A stretch of DNA of 64,000 nucleotides from Marinobacterium sedimentorum (GCF_024267675.1 NZ_JALDYX010000001.1:469183-533182), one strand, 5' to 3'. Shown: positions 29,002-37,972, numbered from the stretch's first letter. Numbers and translations: made by a program. The notes: a model not told the origin generated them from the letters alone.

Positions 29002-29481
29002 ATGCGCAAGCCCATGATGATAGTTCTGACCACCCTGGCTCTGGCCGGCACCGCAAGCGGACTGGCAATGGCCCACGGCAAGGGCGACGACAATGGCGAG
29101 CGGCAGCAGCGCCACCAGGAGAAACGCTTTGAACACATGAGCGAAGAACTCGGACTGAGTGACGAACAGCGCGCCCAGGTGAAGGAACTGATGGACGAAC
29201 CCGCCGAGCGCAGGGCCAGCAGGGACGAGAAACGTGATCTGCAGCGTCAGATCCGCGAACTGGACACAACCGCTGCCGACTACAATCAGCGCCTCGACGG
29301 CCTGATCGAACAGGCACAGCAGCAGCTCGGCGAGCAGATTCGTGAACGCCAGGCCAAACACCAGGCCATGCAGGACATCCTCACCGATGAACAGGAAAAG
29401 AAACTCGCAGAAATAACCCAAAAACGCATGGACAAGATGGAACACCATGGTCACCACGGCGGCGAGCGCGACAAGAGCTGA
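29002..29481 (+). CDS. cpxP: Periplasmic CpxP/Spy-family chaperone-like protein
   Basis: A 159-residue exported protein. The signal peptide is about residues 1-24 (MRKPMMIVLTTLALAGTASG, cleaved after AMA). The mature part is highly charged and helical, with two LTxxQ-type repeats, LGLSDEQRAQ and ILTDEQEKKL, the mark of the CpxP/Spy family. The C-terminus is histidine-rich (HHGHHGG), so metal binding is possible. CpxP binds misfolded proteins and damps CpxA. Its position divergent from cpxRA with a CpxR box supports this role. Confidence 0.88.
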   Translation: MRKPMMIVLTTLALAGTASGLAMAHGKGDDNGERQQRHQEKRFEHMSEELGLSDEQRAQVKELMDEPAERRASRDEKRDLQRQIRELDTTAADYNQRLDGLIEQAQQQLGEQIRERQAKHQAMQDILTDEQEKKLAEITQKRMDKMEHHGHHGGERDKS

Positions 29482-29504
29482 TAGCCCCAGACGAACATTC
29501 CTTT

Positions 29505-29530
29505 ACGGCCCCGCCGGGCCGTTTTTTTTT
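29505..29530 (+). terminator. Terminator after the cpxP-like gene
   Basis: A 7-bp stem ACGGCCC/GGGCCGT with a CGCC loop runs straight into nine T. It lies 23 bases after the stop. Confidence 0.92.
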
Positions 29531-29778
29531 GATTCGCCAATCCCTCGCGAGGGCCGGCTAAAACCGTGCTCACCCCTCGCATCAGGACGACCGGGACCCT
29601 AATATGTTTGCAACATTACTGAAAAAACTGCATGTTCTGCTGCGTGTCAGAGCCCTGCCGCTGCAGCGACCTGCAGCAGGCGCCTGCATTTCGCCGAGAG
29701 CCGACCGCTGGCAACAGGCCGCCTGAACCTGGGGCATCGCGTCTAGACTGCAAGAACAGGGTTAAAACCTGCAACGCC

Positions 29779-30138
29779 ATGAACAGAGTGATGAAAAGAT
29801 ACCTGACTCCGGCACTGCTGCTTCTGAGCCTCGCGCTCAGCGCCGTCGCACAGGCCAATACGTTCGTTTGCGACCCGCTGGATTCACCGGGTCACGACAG
29901 TCGTGATCCGGTCAATTCCGATCACGGAGCCTTGTTGCGCATGCAGTATCTGATGCCAACGCAAGAATCACACAATCGGGCTCTGAGCGACTGGAGCACA
30001 ACGGACAGACGGCAGTCCAGTCCCGGGACCGAGTCCAGCCCGCTCCTGCCCCAGTCCAGCGCCTGCCCACCCGAGCTGGTGCCACCGCAGAATCACAGCC
30101 CGCAGCCGCTGCAAGCCCCCGAGCGCGTCTGGCTTTAA
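29779..30138 (+). CDS. Small hypothetical exported protein
   Basis: A 119-residue frame with a convincing signal peptide: basic MKRY followed by LTPALLLLSLALSAVAQA. The mature part has two cysteines and is rich in Ser, Pro, Asp and Gln, ending with a Pro/Gln-rich tail; it looks disordered. Start choices are ATG at 29779 or 29791; neither has a strong ribosome site. I recognise no family. It stands alone between the cpxP terminator and the lactonase gene, with which it converges. Confidence 0.5.
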   Translation: MNRVMKRYLTPALLLLSLALSAVAQANTFVCDPLDSPGHDSRDPVNSDHGALLRMQYLMPTQESHNRALSDWSTTDRRQSSPGTESSPLLPQSSACPPELVPPQNHSPQPLQAPERVWL

Positions 30139-30245
30139 CCCCATTTGATTTAACCGCAAGAGCGGCACCCAACTCAGGGGCTGGATCCACCAGCACCAGA
30201 CCGATTTGTCATCAAACATCAACGCCGCGGATGCGCCTCAGGCTG

Positions 30246-31106
30246 CTACTCCAAAATGACGGGGTATTCAGCCAGGCCCCTGGTATCGGTATCAATAAAC
30301 AGTGTCTGGCCGGCAGGCTCTGCGACGATCTGAGCCGCCGAGAGGCCCTGGGTCGCCGAGGTGACATAGAGCCGGTTCAGGCCGGGGCCGGCGAAGGCGG
30401 GGCAGGTGACATGCTGCGTGGGCGCCGCAACCGCCTGGAGAAACTCGCCTGCCGGGGAATACTGGGCAACACGCGCAGCGCCCCACTGGGCGATCCACAG
30501 ATTGCCAGCGGCATCACAGACAGCGCCGTCTGGATTCAGATCCTCCCCGCGCAGATCAAGCAGCAGCTGCCGCTCGCCCACAGGCCAGCCATGCAGCGGC
30601 TCCAGCGGCTGACGCCAGACAATCTGCTCCGCCGTATCGGCGTAGTAGGCACAGCTCTTGTCCGGCGCAAAGCAGATGGCATTGGTGATGGAGACATTAT
30701 CGACCAGCAAGCGCAGTTCGCCGCGGTAATAGCGGTAGATGGCGCCGGCCCCTCGCTCACCCTGCTTGCCCATGGTACCGATCCAGAAGCCGCCGAAGGG
30801 GTCTGCGCGACCATCATTGGAACGTGTCAGCCCGTTGTCGGCGTCCAGCGCTACCAGCGGTGTCCGGGCGCCACTCACAAGATCAAAGCGCAACAGCGCC
30901 GTTTCACTGGCGATCAGCAGCGTATCGCGATCGACCCAGCCTGCCGCCGAGACACACTCGTCAAAATGCCACTGCTGCAACTCTATTCCATCGCGGCAAT
31001 AGAGCGTCCTGCCGGTGATATCAAACCAGAACAGCTGCCCGCGCAGCGGATGCCACAGGAGCCCTTCACCCAGACCGCAGACGGTATTGTCATAGACCTG
31101 CATCAT
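30246..31106 (-). CDS. SMP-30/gluconolactonase-family sugar lactonase
   Basis: A 286-residue six-bladed beta-propeller hydrolase. The metal ligands of the family are visible: the early glutamate in GLGEGLLW, asparagine in RSNDGRADPFGGFWIGTM, asparagine in VSITNAICFAPD and aspartate in NPDGAVCDAAG. It probably opens a sugar-acid lactone (galactono-, arabino- or gluconolactone). It is coupled to dgoA by an ATGA overlap, which favours galactonolactone as substrate in a De Ley-Doudoroff route. Confidence 0.85.
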   Translation of the reverse strand: MMQVYDNTVCGLGEGLLWHPLRGQLFWFDITGRTLYCRDGIELQQWHFDECVSAAGWVDRDTLLIASETALLRFDLVSGARTPLVALDADNGLTRSNDGRADPFGGFWIGTMGKQGERGAGAIYRYYRGELRLLVDNVSITNAICFAPDKSCAYYADTAEQIVWRQPLEPLHGWPVGERQLLLDLRGEDLNPDGAVCDAAGNLWIAQWGAARVAQYSPAGEFLQAVAAPTQHVTCPAFAGPGLNRLYVTSATQGLSAAQIVAEPAGQTLFIDTDTRGLAEYPVILE

Positions 31107-31714
31107 GACGCGATTGCCCGGTCATAGGCTTCGACCATTTCCAGCGCCAGCGCCCGCACCTTCGCGACACTGCGACCTGGCTTGTAGAGCGCCGACCCTA
31201 TGCCAAAGCCCTGGGCGCCGGCAGCGATCCACTGGGCAAAGTTGTCGGCGCTGGCGCCGCCCACGGCATACACCGGTACCGCCGCCGGCAGCACCGCCCG
31301 CATCGCCGCCACACCGGACGGGCCTATGATCGAGGCCGGGAAAAATTTCAGACCATCGGCACCGCAGGCCAGAGCCGCGAAGCACTCGCTGGGCGTAAAT
31401 ACGCCGGGATAGGACAGCATGCCCTTCTCCTTGGTGGCGCGGATAACATCCAGATTACAGTTGGGGGAAATGATCATTTGGGCACCAGTCTGTGCCACGG
31501 CATCAACATCATCACAGCTCAGCACAGTACCGGCCCCGAATGTCGCCAGGCCCTTAAAGGCGCGCACCATGCGGGAAATACTGTCCAGCGGCTGCGGCGA
31601 GTTGAGCGGCACTTCAATCTTGGTAATACCAACCTCGATCAGGGCGCCGGCAATGGCCTCGGCTTCATGGGGCTGAATACCCCGTAATATTGCAATCAGT
31701 TCGCGTTCTGGCAT
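31103..31714 (-). CDS. dgoA: 2-Dehydro-3-deoxy-6-phosphogalactonate aldolase
   Basis: A 203-residue class I aldolase of the KDPG/KDPGal family that splits 2-keto-3-deoxy-6-phosphogalactonate into pyruvate and glyceraldehyde 3-phosphate. The catalytic glutamate is in KIEVPLNSPQP, which is typical of DgoA rather than Eda, and the Schiff-base lysine is in ADGLKFFPAS. It lies 1 base after dgoK and overlaps the lactonase gene, so the three genes are one operon. Confidence 0.93.
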   Translation of the reverse strand: MPERELIAILRGIQPHEAEAIAGALIEVGITKIEVPLNSPQPLDSISRMVRAFKGLATFGAGTVLSCDDVDAVAQTGAQMIISPNCNLDVIRATKEKGMLSYPGVFTPSECFAALACGADGLKFFPASIIGPSGVAAMRAVLPAAVPVYAVGGASADNFAQWIAAGAQGFGIGSALYKPGRSVAKVRALALEMVEAYDRAIAS

Positions 31715-31715
31715 C

Positions 31716-32651
31716 TTAAACTCCGGTGATCTGCTGATAGGCGGCGTGCAGTCCCTTGAGGGTCAGTGCCTCGCCATCGTGAATCTCACTGCGTGCATCC
31801 AGCAGCTGCAACGCCGTTGCATAGTGCCGTCCCAGCGCCGACGCGCCTATGATGGCCACCGACTGCCCGCCCCAGTAGGCTCTGGCTGCCGCCAGCTCGA
31901 GCCCGATCAGGTACCCGGACAGCCGCGCCCGGGCGGACTCGGGCGCAAGGTCGGCCAGCAGGGCTTCGGCGCGCAGCGAGAATAGCCGCCCCGAAACCGC
32001 AGCCGGGCTCTGCAGCGCGATTGCAATCGCGCTGGCAAAGGCGACATCATCCCAGCCCTCGGCGCCAACGGAGTGGCGCAACACCGACTGGGTTGCCAGC
32101 AGCGCATAGAGCTCGCCGGTCATGAAGGTCTGGAACCTGCTTAGCTGGCCGTCAATCACCCGCGCCCACTTGCTATGGGTCCCCGGCAGGCAGACGACCC
32201 CTTCAAAACCGGGGTGAGCGGCCAGCAGGCCGGCCACCTGGGTTTCTTCGCCGCGCATCACATCGGCGGGCACCTGCTGCTTGAGCCCGGGACACAGGTA
32301 CACCGCGATGCGGTCGTCAGTCACGGGCACACTCATCAGCTCTGGGGCCGGCTTACAGGGCACCGCCCTGTAAGCCGCTTCCTTCCAGCCCTGACGGGCA
32401 CCCACCATGCCACAGGCAACCACCGGGGTGGTGCGGCCCGCGCTCAGCCAGTCGCCGATGTCGGCCAGCAGGGCCGCTTCAAACTGGTGCGGCGCCAGGC
32501 TGCCCATGCCCTTGTCGCTGCTGGCGCTGGCGAGGGTTTCACCGCCGTCCGTCATGGCCCAGGCGCGCATCCGGCTGGTACCCCAGTCAACGGCGATCCA
32601 GTCTGCTCTTTTATCGGTAGTGCTATCGGTGCTTTTATCGGTGATGCTCAT
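31716..32651 (-). CDS. dgoK: 2-Dehydro-3-deoxygalactonokinase
   Basis: A 311-residue sugar kinase of the DgoK family phosphorylating 2-keto-3-deoxygalactonate. The start of the fold is WIAVDWGTSRMRAWAM (phosphate 1 loop), followed by GMVGARQGWKEAAY and CLPGTHSKWARV. The N-terminus has a short low-complexity run, STDSTTDK, caused by a small DNA repeat. The ATG overlaps the stop of the chimeric remnant upstream (ATGA), so translation coupling from the lost operon persists. Confidence 0.92.
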   Translation of the reverse strand: MSITDKSTDSTTDKRADWIAVDWGTSRMRAWAMTDGGETLASASSDKGMGSLAPHQFEAALLADIGDWLSAGRTTPVVACGMVGARQGWKEAAYRAVPCKPAPELMSVPVTDDRIAVYLCPGLKQQVPADVMRGEETQVAGLLAAHPGFEGVVCLPGTHSKWARVIDGQLSRFQTFMTGELYALLATQSVLRHSVGAEGWDDVAFASAIAIALQSPAAVSGRLFSLRAEALLADLAPESARARLSGYLIGLELAAARAYWGGQSVAIIGASALGRHYATALQLLDARSEIHDGEALTLKGLHAAYQQITGV

Positions 32652-32839
32652 CCGGTCACCACTAGGGCGCCGTCGACGACCCGGGTCTGACCGGTCATCA
32701 TCCGGCTGGCTTTGGAGGCCAGAAACAGCGTGGCGTCCACGATGTCCAGCGGTACCAGGTGCTCTTTAAGGCACATGAAGCCGTCACGGTCGAGTTTGCC
32801 GTACCAGGCCTGGGAGCGGCGCATTTTCTTGGTTGTCAT
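32648..32839 (-). pseudogene. Chimeric deletion remnant: IlvD/Edd dehydratase start joined to SDR end
   Basis: A 63-codon frame made of two unrelated parts. Residues 1-22 (KMRRSQAWYGKLDRDGFM) match the N-terminus of IlvD/Edd-family sugar-acid dehydratases, where the sequence normally continues with a ...RSWMKNQG segment. Residues 23-63 (CLKEHLVPLDIVDATLFLAS, then a TGQ-VVDG segment) match the last 40 residues of a short-chain dehydrogenase. The junction is near 32773. An internal deletion must have removed most of the dehydratase, anything between, and most of the dehydrogenase. It keeps an AAGGT ribosome site and the ATGA overlap into dgoK. No activity is expected. Confidence 0.72.
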
Positions 32840-32962
32840 AATTTTTTACCTTCAAGACCCCTGCGGGCCGCTGGGAATGCGATTTACCCGGACACTAGCG
32901 GCCAAATGCCTGTAAACGGCCGTCACATCACCCTATTCTTGTGTCGTTTAGACCTGATATTG

Positions 32963-32979
32963 GTTCCATATATTGGAAC
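32963..32979 (+). promoter_or_regulatory. Palindromic operator candidate for the IclR regulator
   Basis: GTTCCA-TATAT-TGGAAC is a perfect 6-bp inverted repeat with a 5-base AT spacer. It lies midway in the 233-base divergent gap between the dgo remnant operon and the IclR gene. IclR proteins commonly bind such palindromes next to their own gene. The assignment is inferred from position. Confidence 0.5.
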
Positions 32980-33072
32980 AACGTACCAACTATTGAAAAT
33001 ATGCGGGATTCAGCCTATGTTTGTCAACGCTGATTACACAGTTTGGCACAATGAAAAAATGAGGACGCCTGG

Positions 33073-33861
33073 ATGACAGCCGCTAAAAACAGTGATGGCA
33101 CGGTCGGTAAGGCGCTGGATTTGCTGGATCAGGTAGCCGCTATCGGTCACCCGGTACGCTTCAGCGACTTGCTGGCCGACAGCGAACACCCCAAGGCCAC
33201 GCTCTACCGCCTGCTGCAGACCCTGACCAGCCAGGGCATGCTCAGCTACGATACGGACCGCCAGGTCTACAGTCTGGGTGTACGGCTGGTAAAGCTGGCC
33301 CATGCCGCCTGGCAGCAGTCATCCCTGGCGCCCATAGCACGGCCGCTGCTGGATGCGCTGTCGCAGCGGGTCGGCGAGACCGTGCATCTGGCCCAGCTCG
33401 ATCACGGCCAGGTGCTCTATGTCGACAAGCGCAACCCGGCCGCGCCGCTGCGCATGTTTTCCGATGCCGGCAAGATAGGACCGGGCTATTGCACCGGGGT
33501 GGGCAAGGCCATGCTGGCCTTTCTGGACGATGCCCGTCGTGCACAGTGCCTGTCACAGCAGGCCTACCATGCCTACACAGCCCACACGCTCACTTCTGCC
33601 GCAGCGCTGGGCGCCGAACTGGACACCATACGCAGGGAAGGCGTGGCATTCGACCGCGAGGAGCACGAGCCCAATATCATCTGCATTGCCGCTCCCATAC
33701 TTTCCGGCGGCAACAGGGTGCTCGGGGGCCTGTCCATTGCGACCTCCACGCAACGCTATACGCTGCAGACACTGGAAAAATTCAAGCCGGACCTGCTCGA
33801 AACGGCCCGCAGAATCGGTGAACAGGCCGACCTCTGGCAGTTCCCGGAATTACAGTCGTAG
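33073..33861 (+). CDS. IclR-family transcriptional regulator
   Basis: A 262-residue regulator with an N-terminal winged helix-turn-helix (about 10-70; VRFSDLLADSEHPKATLYRL) and a C-terminal ligand-binding domain (about 80-255; GETVHLAQLDHGQVLYVDK, GPGYCTGVGKAMLA, GVAFDREEHEPNIICIAAP). The start at 33073 has GAGGA upstream. It is divergent from dgoK-dgoA-lactonase and precedes galM, so it probably controls galactose/galactonate genes in response to a pathway intermediate. Confidence 0.9.
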   Translation: MTAAKNSDGTVGKALDLLDQVAAIGHPVRFSDLLADSEHPKATLYRLLQTLTSQGMLSYDTDRQVYSLGVRLVKLAHAAWQQSSLAPIARPLLDALSQRVGETVHLAQLDHGQVLYVDKRNPAAPLRMFSDAGKIGPGYCTGVGKAMLAFLDDARRAQCLSQQAYHAYTAHTLTSAAALGAELDTIRREGVAFDREEHEPNIICIAAPILSGGNRVLGGLSIATSTQRYTLQTLEKFKPDLLETARRIGEQADLWQFPELQS

Positions 33862-33930
33862 TGCCCGCAGCGCACTGTCGAAATGCCGGGCTCATCCCCT
33901 GCAAGATCCCTCGCAACGGTGGCGAATGTG

Positions 33931-34941
33931 GTGAAAACAGAAATTTTTGGTTACCTGAAAACCGGCCAGCCAGTGCATCGCCACTGGCTGCGATCCGGCC
34001 GCCTGCGCGCAGCCATTCTGACCTACGGCGCCAGCGTGCAGGATCTGCGACTGGACGGCATTGCGCACCCGCTGGTGCTGGGCGCCGACCGGTTTGCCCC
34101 CTACCAGGACAGCATGCGCTGCTTCGGCGCCAATGTCGGGCGCGTGGCCAACCGCATCGCCGGTGGCCGCGCCAGCATCAATGGCAGCGACCATGCATTT
34201 GCGCTGCAGGGCGCCGAAAAACACCTGCTGCACGGCGGTGCCAACGGCATGGACACCCTGCTGTGGCACATCATTGAGGCGGACGAGGCGCAGATCACGC
34301 TCGGCCTGAGCCTGGCCGATGGCCATATGGGCTTTCCTGGCAACCTGGATGTACGCCTGACCTATCGCATCAGTGCGCCGGCGACACTGCAGCTGGACAT
34401 CGAGGCCGTCACCGACGCGCCAACCCTGTGCAATATCGCCCACCACAGCTATTTCAATCTCGATGGCAGCGCCGACATACTGGATCACCAGCTGCAGATC
34501 GATGCCGACCATTACCTGCCGGTCGATGCCGAGCTGATTCCCAGCGGCGAGATCGCCCCCGTCCAGGGCACGCGCTTTGATTTTCGTACCGCACGACCGC
34601 TACGCAGCGCAGAGCCGCACCCAGGCTATGACCACAACTTCTGCCTGGCCCGGCAGGTGCAGCCACTGCGCCGTATCGCCAGCCTGTTCAGCCCCAAATC
34701 CGGGGTCAGCCTGGAGCTGCACAGCACCGAACCCGGCCTGCAGCTCTATGATGGCGGTCACATCAGCGCACCGGCACAGCACACGCTCAGCAAGGCGCCC
34801 TACGGCCCCCATGCCGGCCTGGCCCTGGAAGCCCAGCGCTGGCCCGACGCGCCGCACCATGAGGCCTTCCCGTCCATTGCGCTGGCCCCGGGCGATGTCT
34901 ACCGACAGACCAGCGCCTGGCATTTTGAAGGGCTGGCCTGA
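33931..34941 (+). CDS. galM: Aldose 1-epimerase (galactose mutarotase)
   Basis: A 336-residue beta-sandwich epimerase that interconverts the anomers of galactose and related sugars. Conserved pieces are GRVANRIAGGRASING (substrate arginine), HHSYFNLDGS (catalytic histidine) and GLALEAQRWPDAPHHEAFPS (catalytic glutamate). I prefer GTG at 33931 because MKTEIFGYLKTGQPV looks like the family start; ATG at 33883 and GTG at 33919 or 33928 are possible. It follows the IclR gene and fits galactose oxidation by the dgo operon. Confidence 0.87.
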   Translation: MKTEIFGYLKTGQPVHRHWLRSGRLRAAILTYGASVQDLRLDGIAHPLVLGADRFAPYQDSMRCFGANVGRVANRIAGGRASINGSDHAFALQGAEKHLLHGGANGMDTLLWHIIEADEAQITLGLSLADGHMGFPGNLDVRLTYRISAPATLQLDIEAVTDAPTLCNIAHHSYFNLDGSADILDHQLQIDADHYLPVDAELIPSGEIAPVQGTRFDFRTARPLRSAEPHPGYDHNFCLARQVQPLRRIASLFSPKSGVSLELHSTEPGLQLYDGGHISAPAQHTLSKAPYGPHAGLALEAQRWPDAPHHEAFPSIALAPGDVYRQTSAWHFEGLA

Positions 34942-34973
34942 GCGCACTCCATTCCGTACCAAAAACAGACTGT

Positions 34974-35939
34974 TTAGTAGGATCCTCCCACCAGGTTTGT
35001 CGGCTCACCTCGCACGAAATTGTCGATATTGTCCATCAGCTGATCGGCGAGTGCCTGCTGGGCCTCGTCGGAGGCCCAGGCAACGTGCGGTGTTAGAATC
35101 ACGTTGGGACGCCCGGCGATGAGCATCAGCGGACTGTCCACGGCCGGGGGTTCACTCTCGGTGACATCGAAGCCGGCACCGCTGATAAAGCCTTCATCGA
35201 GCGCGGTGACCAGGTCTTCCTCCACCACGAGGCCGCCCCGGGCGGTATTGATAATCAGCGGTCGGCGTTGCATCGCGCGGAATTCGTCCAGCCCAATCAT
35301 GCCGCGGGTTGCAGGGGTCAGCGGGCTGTGCAGCGTGATGATGTTGCTCGTCGCCAGCACCTCGTCCCAGGGCGTGTAGAGCCGGCCGTAGCCGCTCTTG
35401 CCCTTGTGCGTCGCGAACAGCGGAAGCATGCCAAAGGCACGTGCAATGTCGGCCACACGCTGCCCCAGCGCCCCTTCGCCGATAATCCCGAGACGGGCGC
35501 CGGCCAGGTCGTGGATCGAATGGTTAAAGAAACAGAACTGCCCGGATTTCTGCCATTCACCGGCGAGCACATCATCGCGGTAGGCGACGATATTGCGACG
35601 CAAGGCGAGCATCAGCGCGAAGGTGTGCTCCGGCACGGTATTGACCGAATAACCGCGGATATTGACGACGGCAATACCCCGCTGCTGACAGAACGCCTTG
35701 TCGACGCAGTCGGTGCCGGTCGCAGCAACGGCGATCAGCCGCAGCTCAGGAAGCTGTCGCAGCGTCTCGGCCCGCAACGGCACCTTGTTGGTGATGGCGA
35801 TCGTGGCGCCGGCAAGCCGCTCCACCACCTCATCGGGTCGGGTGCTCGCGTGCTGAATCAGCCCATGCTCGAAGGCCGGGCTGCGCAGGCGAATCTGCGG
35901 GGCGATGGTGGAACGGTCGAGAAATACCATCTTGTGCAT
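34974..35939 (-). CDS. D-2-hydroxyacid dehydrogenase (glycerate/hydroxypyruvate type)
   Basis: A 321-residue NAD(P)-dependent enzyme of the D-isomer-specific 2-hydroxyacid dehydrogenase family. The cofactor loop is GIIGEGALGQRVADIAR; the catalytic set is the arginine in INTARGGLV, the glutamate in TESEPP and the histidine in LTPHVAWAS. It resembles glycerate (hydroxypyruvate) dehydrogenases. AGGAGA precedes the ATG. It is the last gene of the transketolase/TRAP locus, 24 bases after the full-length transketolase, so a product such as hydroxypyruvate or a related 2-keto acid is a reasonable guess. Confidence 0.87.
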   Translation of the reverse strand: MHKMVFLDRSTIAPQIRLRSPAFEHGLIQHASTRPDEVVERLAGATIAITNKVPLRAETLRQLPELRLIAVAATGTDCVDKAFCQQRGIAVVNIRGYSVNTVPEHTFALMLALRRNIVAYRDDVLAGEWQKSGQFCFFNHSIHDLAGARLGIIGEGALGQRVADIARAFGMLPLFATHKGKSGYGRLYTPWDEVLATSNIITLHSPLTPATRGMIGLDEFRAMQRRPLIINTARGGLVVEEDLVTALDEGFISGAGFDVTESEPPAVDSPLMLIAGRPNVILTPHVAWASDEAQQALADQLMDNIDNFVRGEPTNLVGGSY

Positions 35940-35963
35940 TGTTATCGTTCTCCTGCGTTGACT

Positions 35964-37943
35964 TCAGAGGTGACGTTTCGCTTCGGCGACAATCGCGGCC
36001 GGCGTGATGCCGAAATGCTCATACAGACGTTCGGCCGACGCACAGAGCCCGAAACCGCGCATGCCGATGAAACCGCCGCGCTCCCCGAGATACTGGTCCC
36101 AGCCAAAACGCAGCGCCGCTTCGATGCCAATGCGTACCGTACCCACCCCGAGTACCTCGCGGCGGTATGCCGCGTCCTGCTCATCGAAAAGCTCCCAGCT
36201 GGGCATCGAGACGACCGCCGTCGGCACGCCGTCCGCCTGCAGCAGCCGGCGCGCCTCCACCGCCAGCGCAACCTCGGACCCGGTGGCCAGCAGGGTCACC
36301 GTCCGCTCGCCGCCTTGCGCTTCGGCGAGCACATAGGCACCACGACGGCACAGGTTCTCGTCGTTCACAGACTGACGAACCACGGGCAGGGCCTGGCGGG
36401 CGAATATCAGGCTGCTCGGGCCGGTGCGATGTTCGAGCGCGACTTCCCAGCACTCGGCGGCCTCGACCGCGTCGGCCGGGCGCAGCACCAGCATGTTGGG
36501 CATCGCGCGCAGCGACGCCAGAATCTCCACCGGCTGGTGCGTCGGGCCGTTCTTACCGACGCCGATGGAGTCGTGACTGAAAACGAACTGCACCGGCAAC
36601 CCCATCAGCGCGGCCATGCGCATCGCCGGTCGCTCGTAATCAGAGAACGCCAGATAAGTAACGGCCAGCGGAATCACCCCGCCGTGGGCCGCCATGCCGT
36701 TGGCCATCGCCGCCATCAGATGCTCACGCACGCCGCAGTGAACGTAACCGCCACCCCGCTCATCGGCGGTAAAGGCCGCCAGATTGCGCTTGTGCGAAGT
36801 CGGCGCCTCCAGGTCGGCACAGCCGACAAGACGCTCGGGCAGGATATCCACCAGCAGGTCATTGATTTCGGCGGAAGCGTAAATGCCGGGCTTGGGTTCG
36901 GTTTCGCCCGCCACCCGCTGTTTGTAGTCCAGCAGCGTTTGCCGCCAGCCCTGCGGCAGCTCACCCGCCTGAATACGGTCGAATTCGGCGCGCTCGGAGG
37001 CAGACAACGCCGCATAGCGGGTCTGCCAGGCAGCATAGTCCGGACGGCTGCGACGGCCGGCTTCTCGCCAGGTGGCGAGGATATCGTCCGGGACGCTGAA
37101 GGGTTCGTGCGGCCAGTTCAGCAGATTACGGGCCTCGGCCGCATCCTCGTTGAACAGACGCGCGCTGTGACCGCCGCGCTGCCCCTGAACCCTTGGAATA
37201 CCGCACCCGATGACGGTACGACAGGCGACCAGCGACGGACGCGGGTCCCGTTTCGCCAGCGTGATCGCGGCCGCAACCGCCTCGATGTCGTGGCCATCGA
37301 CCTCGATAACGTGCCAGTCGGCGACGCGGAAACGGTCGGCAACATTCTCGCTGATCGAGAGCTCGGTGCTGCCATCGTCGGTAATGCGGTTGTCGTCCCA
37401 GAACAGCATCAGCTTGCCAAGGCGCAGATGCCCCGCGAGCGAAATCATCTCCTGCCCGATCCCCTCCTGCAGACAGCCATCACCCACGAAGGCATAGGTG
37501 TAGTGATCGACAAGCCCGCTACCGAAGCGGGCACCGAGAAACGCCTCAGCGACGGCCATGCCCAGCGCATTGGCGATGCCCTGGCCCAGCGGACCGGTGG
37601 TCACTTCGACGCCACAGGCCGGATCAATCTCGGGATGGCCGGAACAGTGGGACCCCATCTCGCGGAAACGCTTGATCTGATCCAGGCTGATGGCCTCGTA
37701 TCCGGTCAGATACAGCAGCGAATAAAGCAGCATGGAGCCATGGCCGTTCGACAGCACGAAGCGGTCGCGATCGACCCAGGTCGGATCCTGGGGGTTGAAC
37801 TTCAGGTGTTGCGCAAAGAGCGCCGTGGCGATTTCGGCCATCCCCAGCGGCACACCCTGGTGGCCTTCACCGGCGCGCACGATGGCGTCGATGGAAAGAA
37901 AACGGATGGCATTGGCCAACGGCTTCAGATCGTCAGTGGTCAT
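35964..37943 (-). CDS. Transketolase, full-length
   Basis: A 659-residue thiamine diphosphate enzyme moving two-carbon ketol units between sugars. It has the ThDP motif VGDGCLQEGIGQE with the partner DDNRITDDG, the substrate histidine in GEGHQGVPLGMAE, RFVLSNGHGSMLLYSLLYL, SGHPEIDPACGVEVTTGPLG and, in the second half, CGVREHLMAAMANG with the catalytic glutamate. It is slightly divergent from housekeeping TktA (HCSGHPE, GCGIPRVQG). It lies inside a catabolic locus that also encodes a split transketolase, so it is likely specialised rather than the main pentose-phosphate enzyme. Confidence 0.93.
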   Translation of the reverse strand: MTTDDLKPLANAIRFLSIDAIVRAGEGHQGVPLGMAEIATALFAQHLKFNPQDPTWVDRDRFVLSNGHGSMLLYSLLYLTGYEAISLDQIKRFREMGSHCSGHPEIDPACGVEVTTGPLGQGIANALGMAVAEAFLGARFGSGLVDHYTYAFVGDGCLQEGIGQEMISLAGHLRLGKLMLFWDDNRITDDGSTELSISENVADRFRVADWHVIEVDGHDIEAVAAAITLAKRDPRPSLVACRTVIGCGIPRVQGQRGGHSARLFNEDAAEARNLLNWPHEPFSVPDDILATWREAGRRSRPDYAAWQTRYAALSASERAEFDRIQAGELPQGWRQTLLDYKQRVAGETEPKPGIYASAEINDLLVDILPERLVGCADLEAPTSHKRNLAAFTADERGGGYVHCGVREHLMAAMANGMAAHGGVIPLAVTYLAFSDYERPAMRMAALMGLPVQFVFSHDSIGVGKNGPTHQPVEILASLRAMPNMLVLRPADAVEAAECWEVALEHRTGPSSLIFARQALPVVRQSVNDENLCRRGAYVLAEAQGGERTVTLLATGSEVALAVEARRLLQADGVPTAVVSMPSWELFDEQDAAYRREVLGVGTVRIGIEAALRFGWDQYLGERGGFIGMRGFGLCASAERLYEHFGITPAAIVAEAKRHL

Positions 37944-37972
37944 GGCAAAAATATCCTCTGCACCTTTCCCTT

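Noticed and set aside
29603..29725. A 40-codon plus-strand frame after the cpxP terminator
   Set aside because: It has no ribosome site, Arg/Ala-rich composition and no other support.
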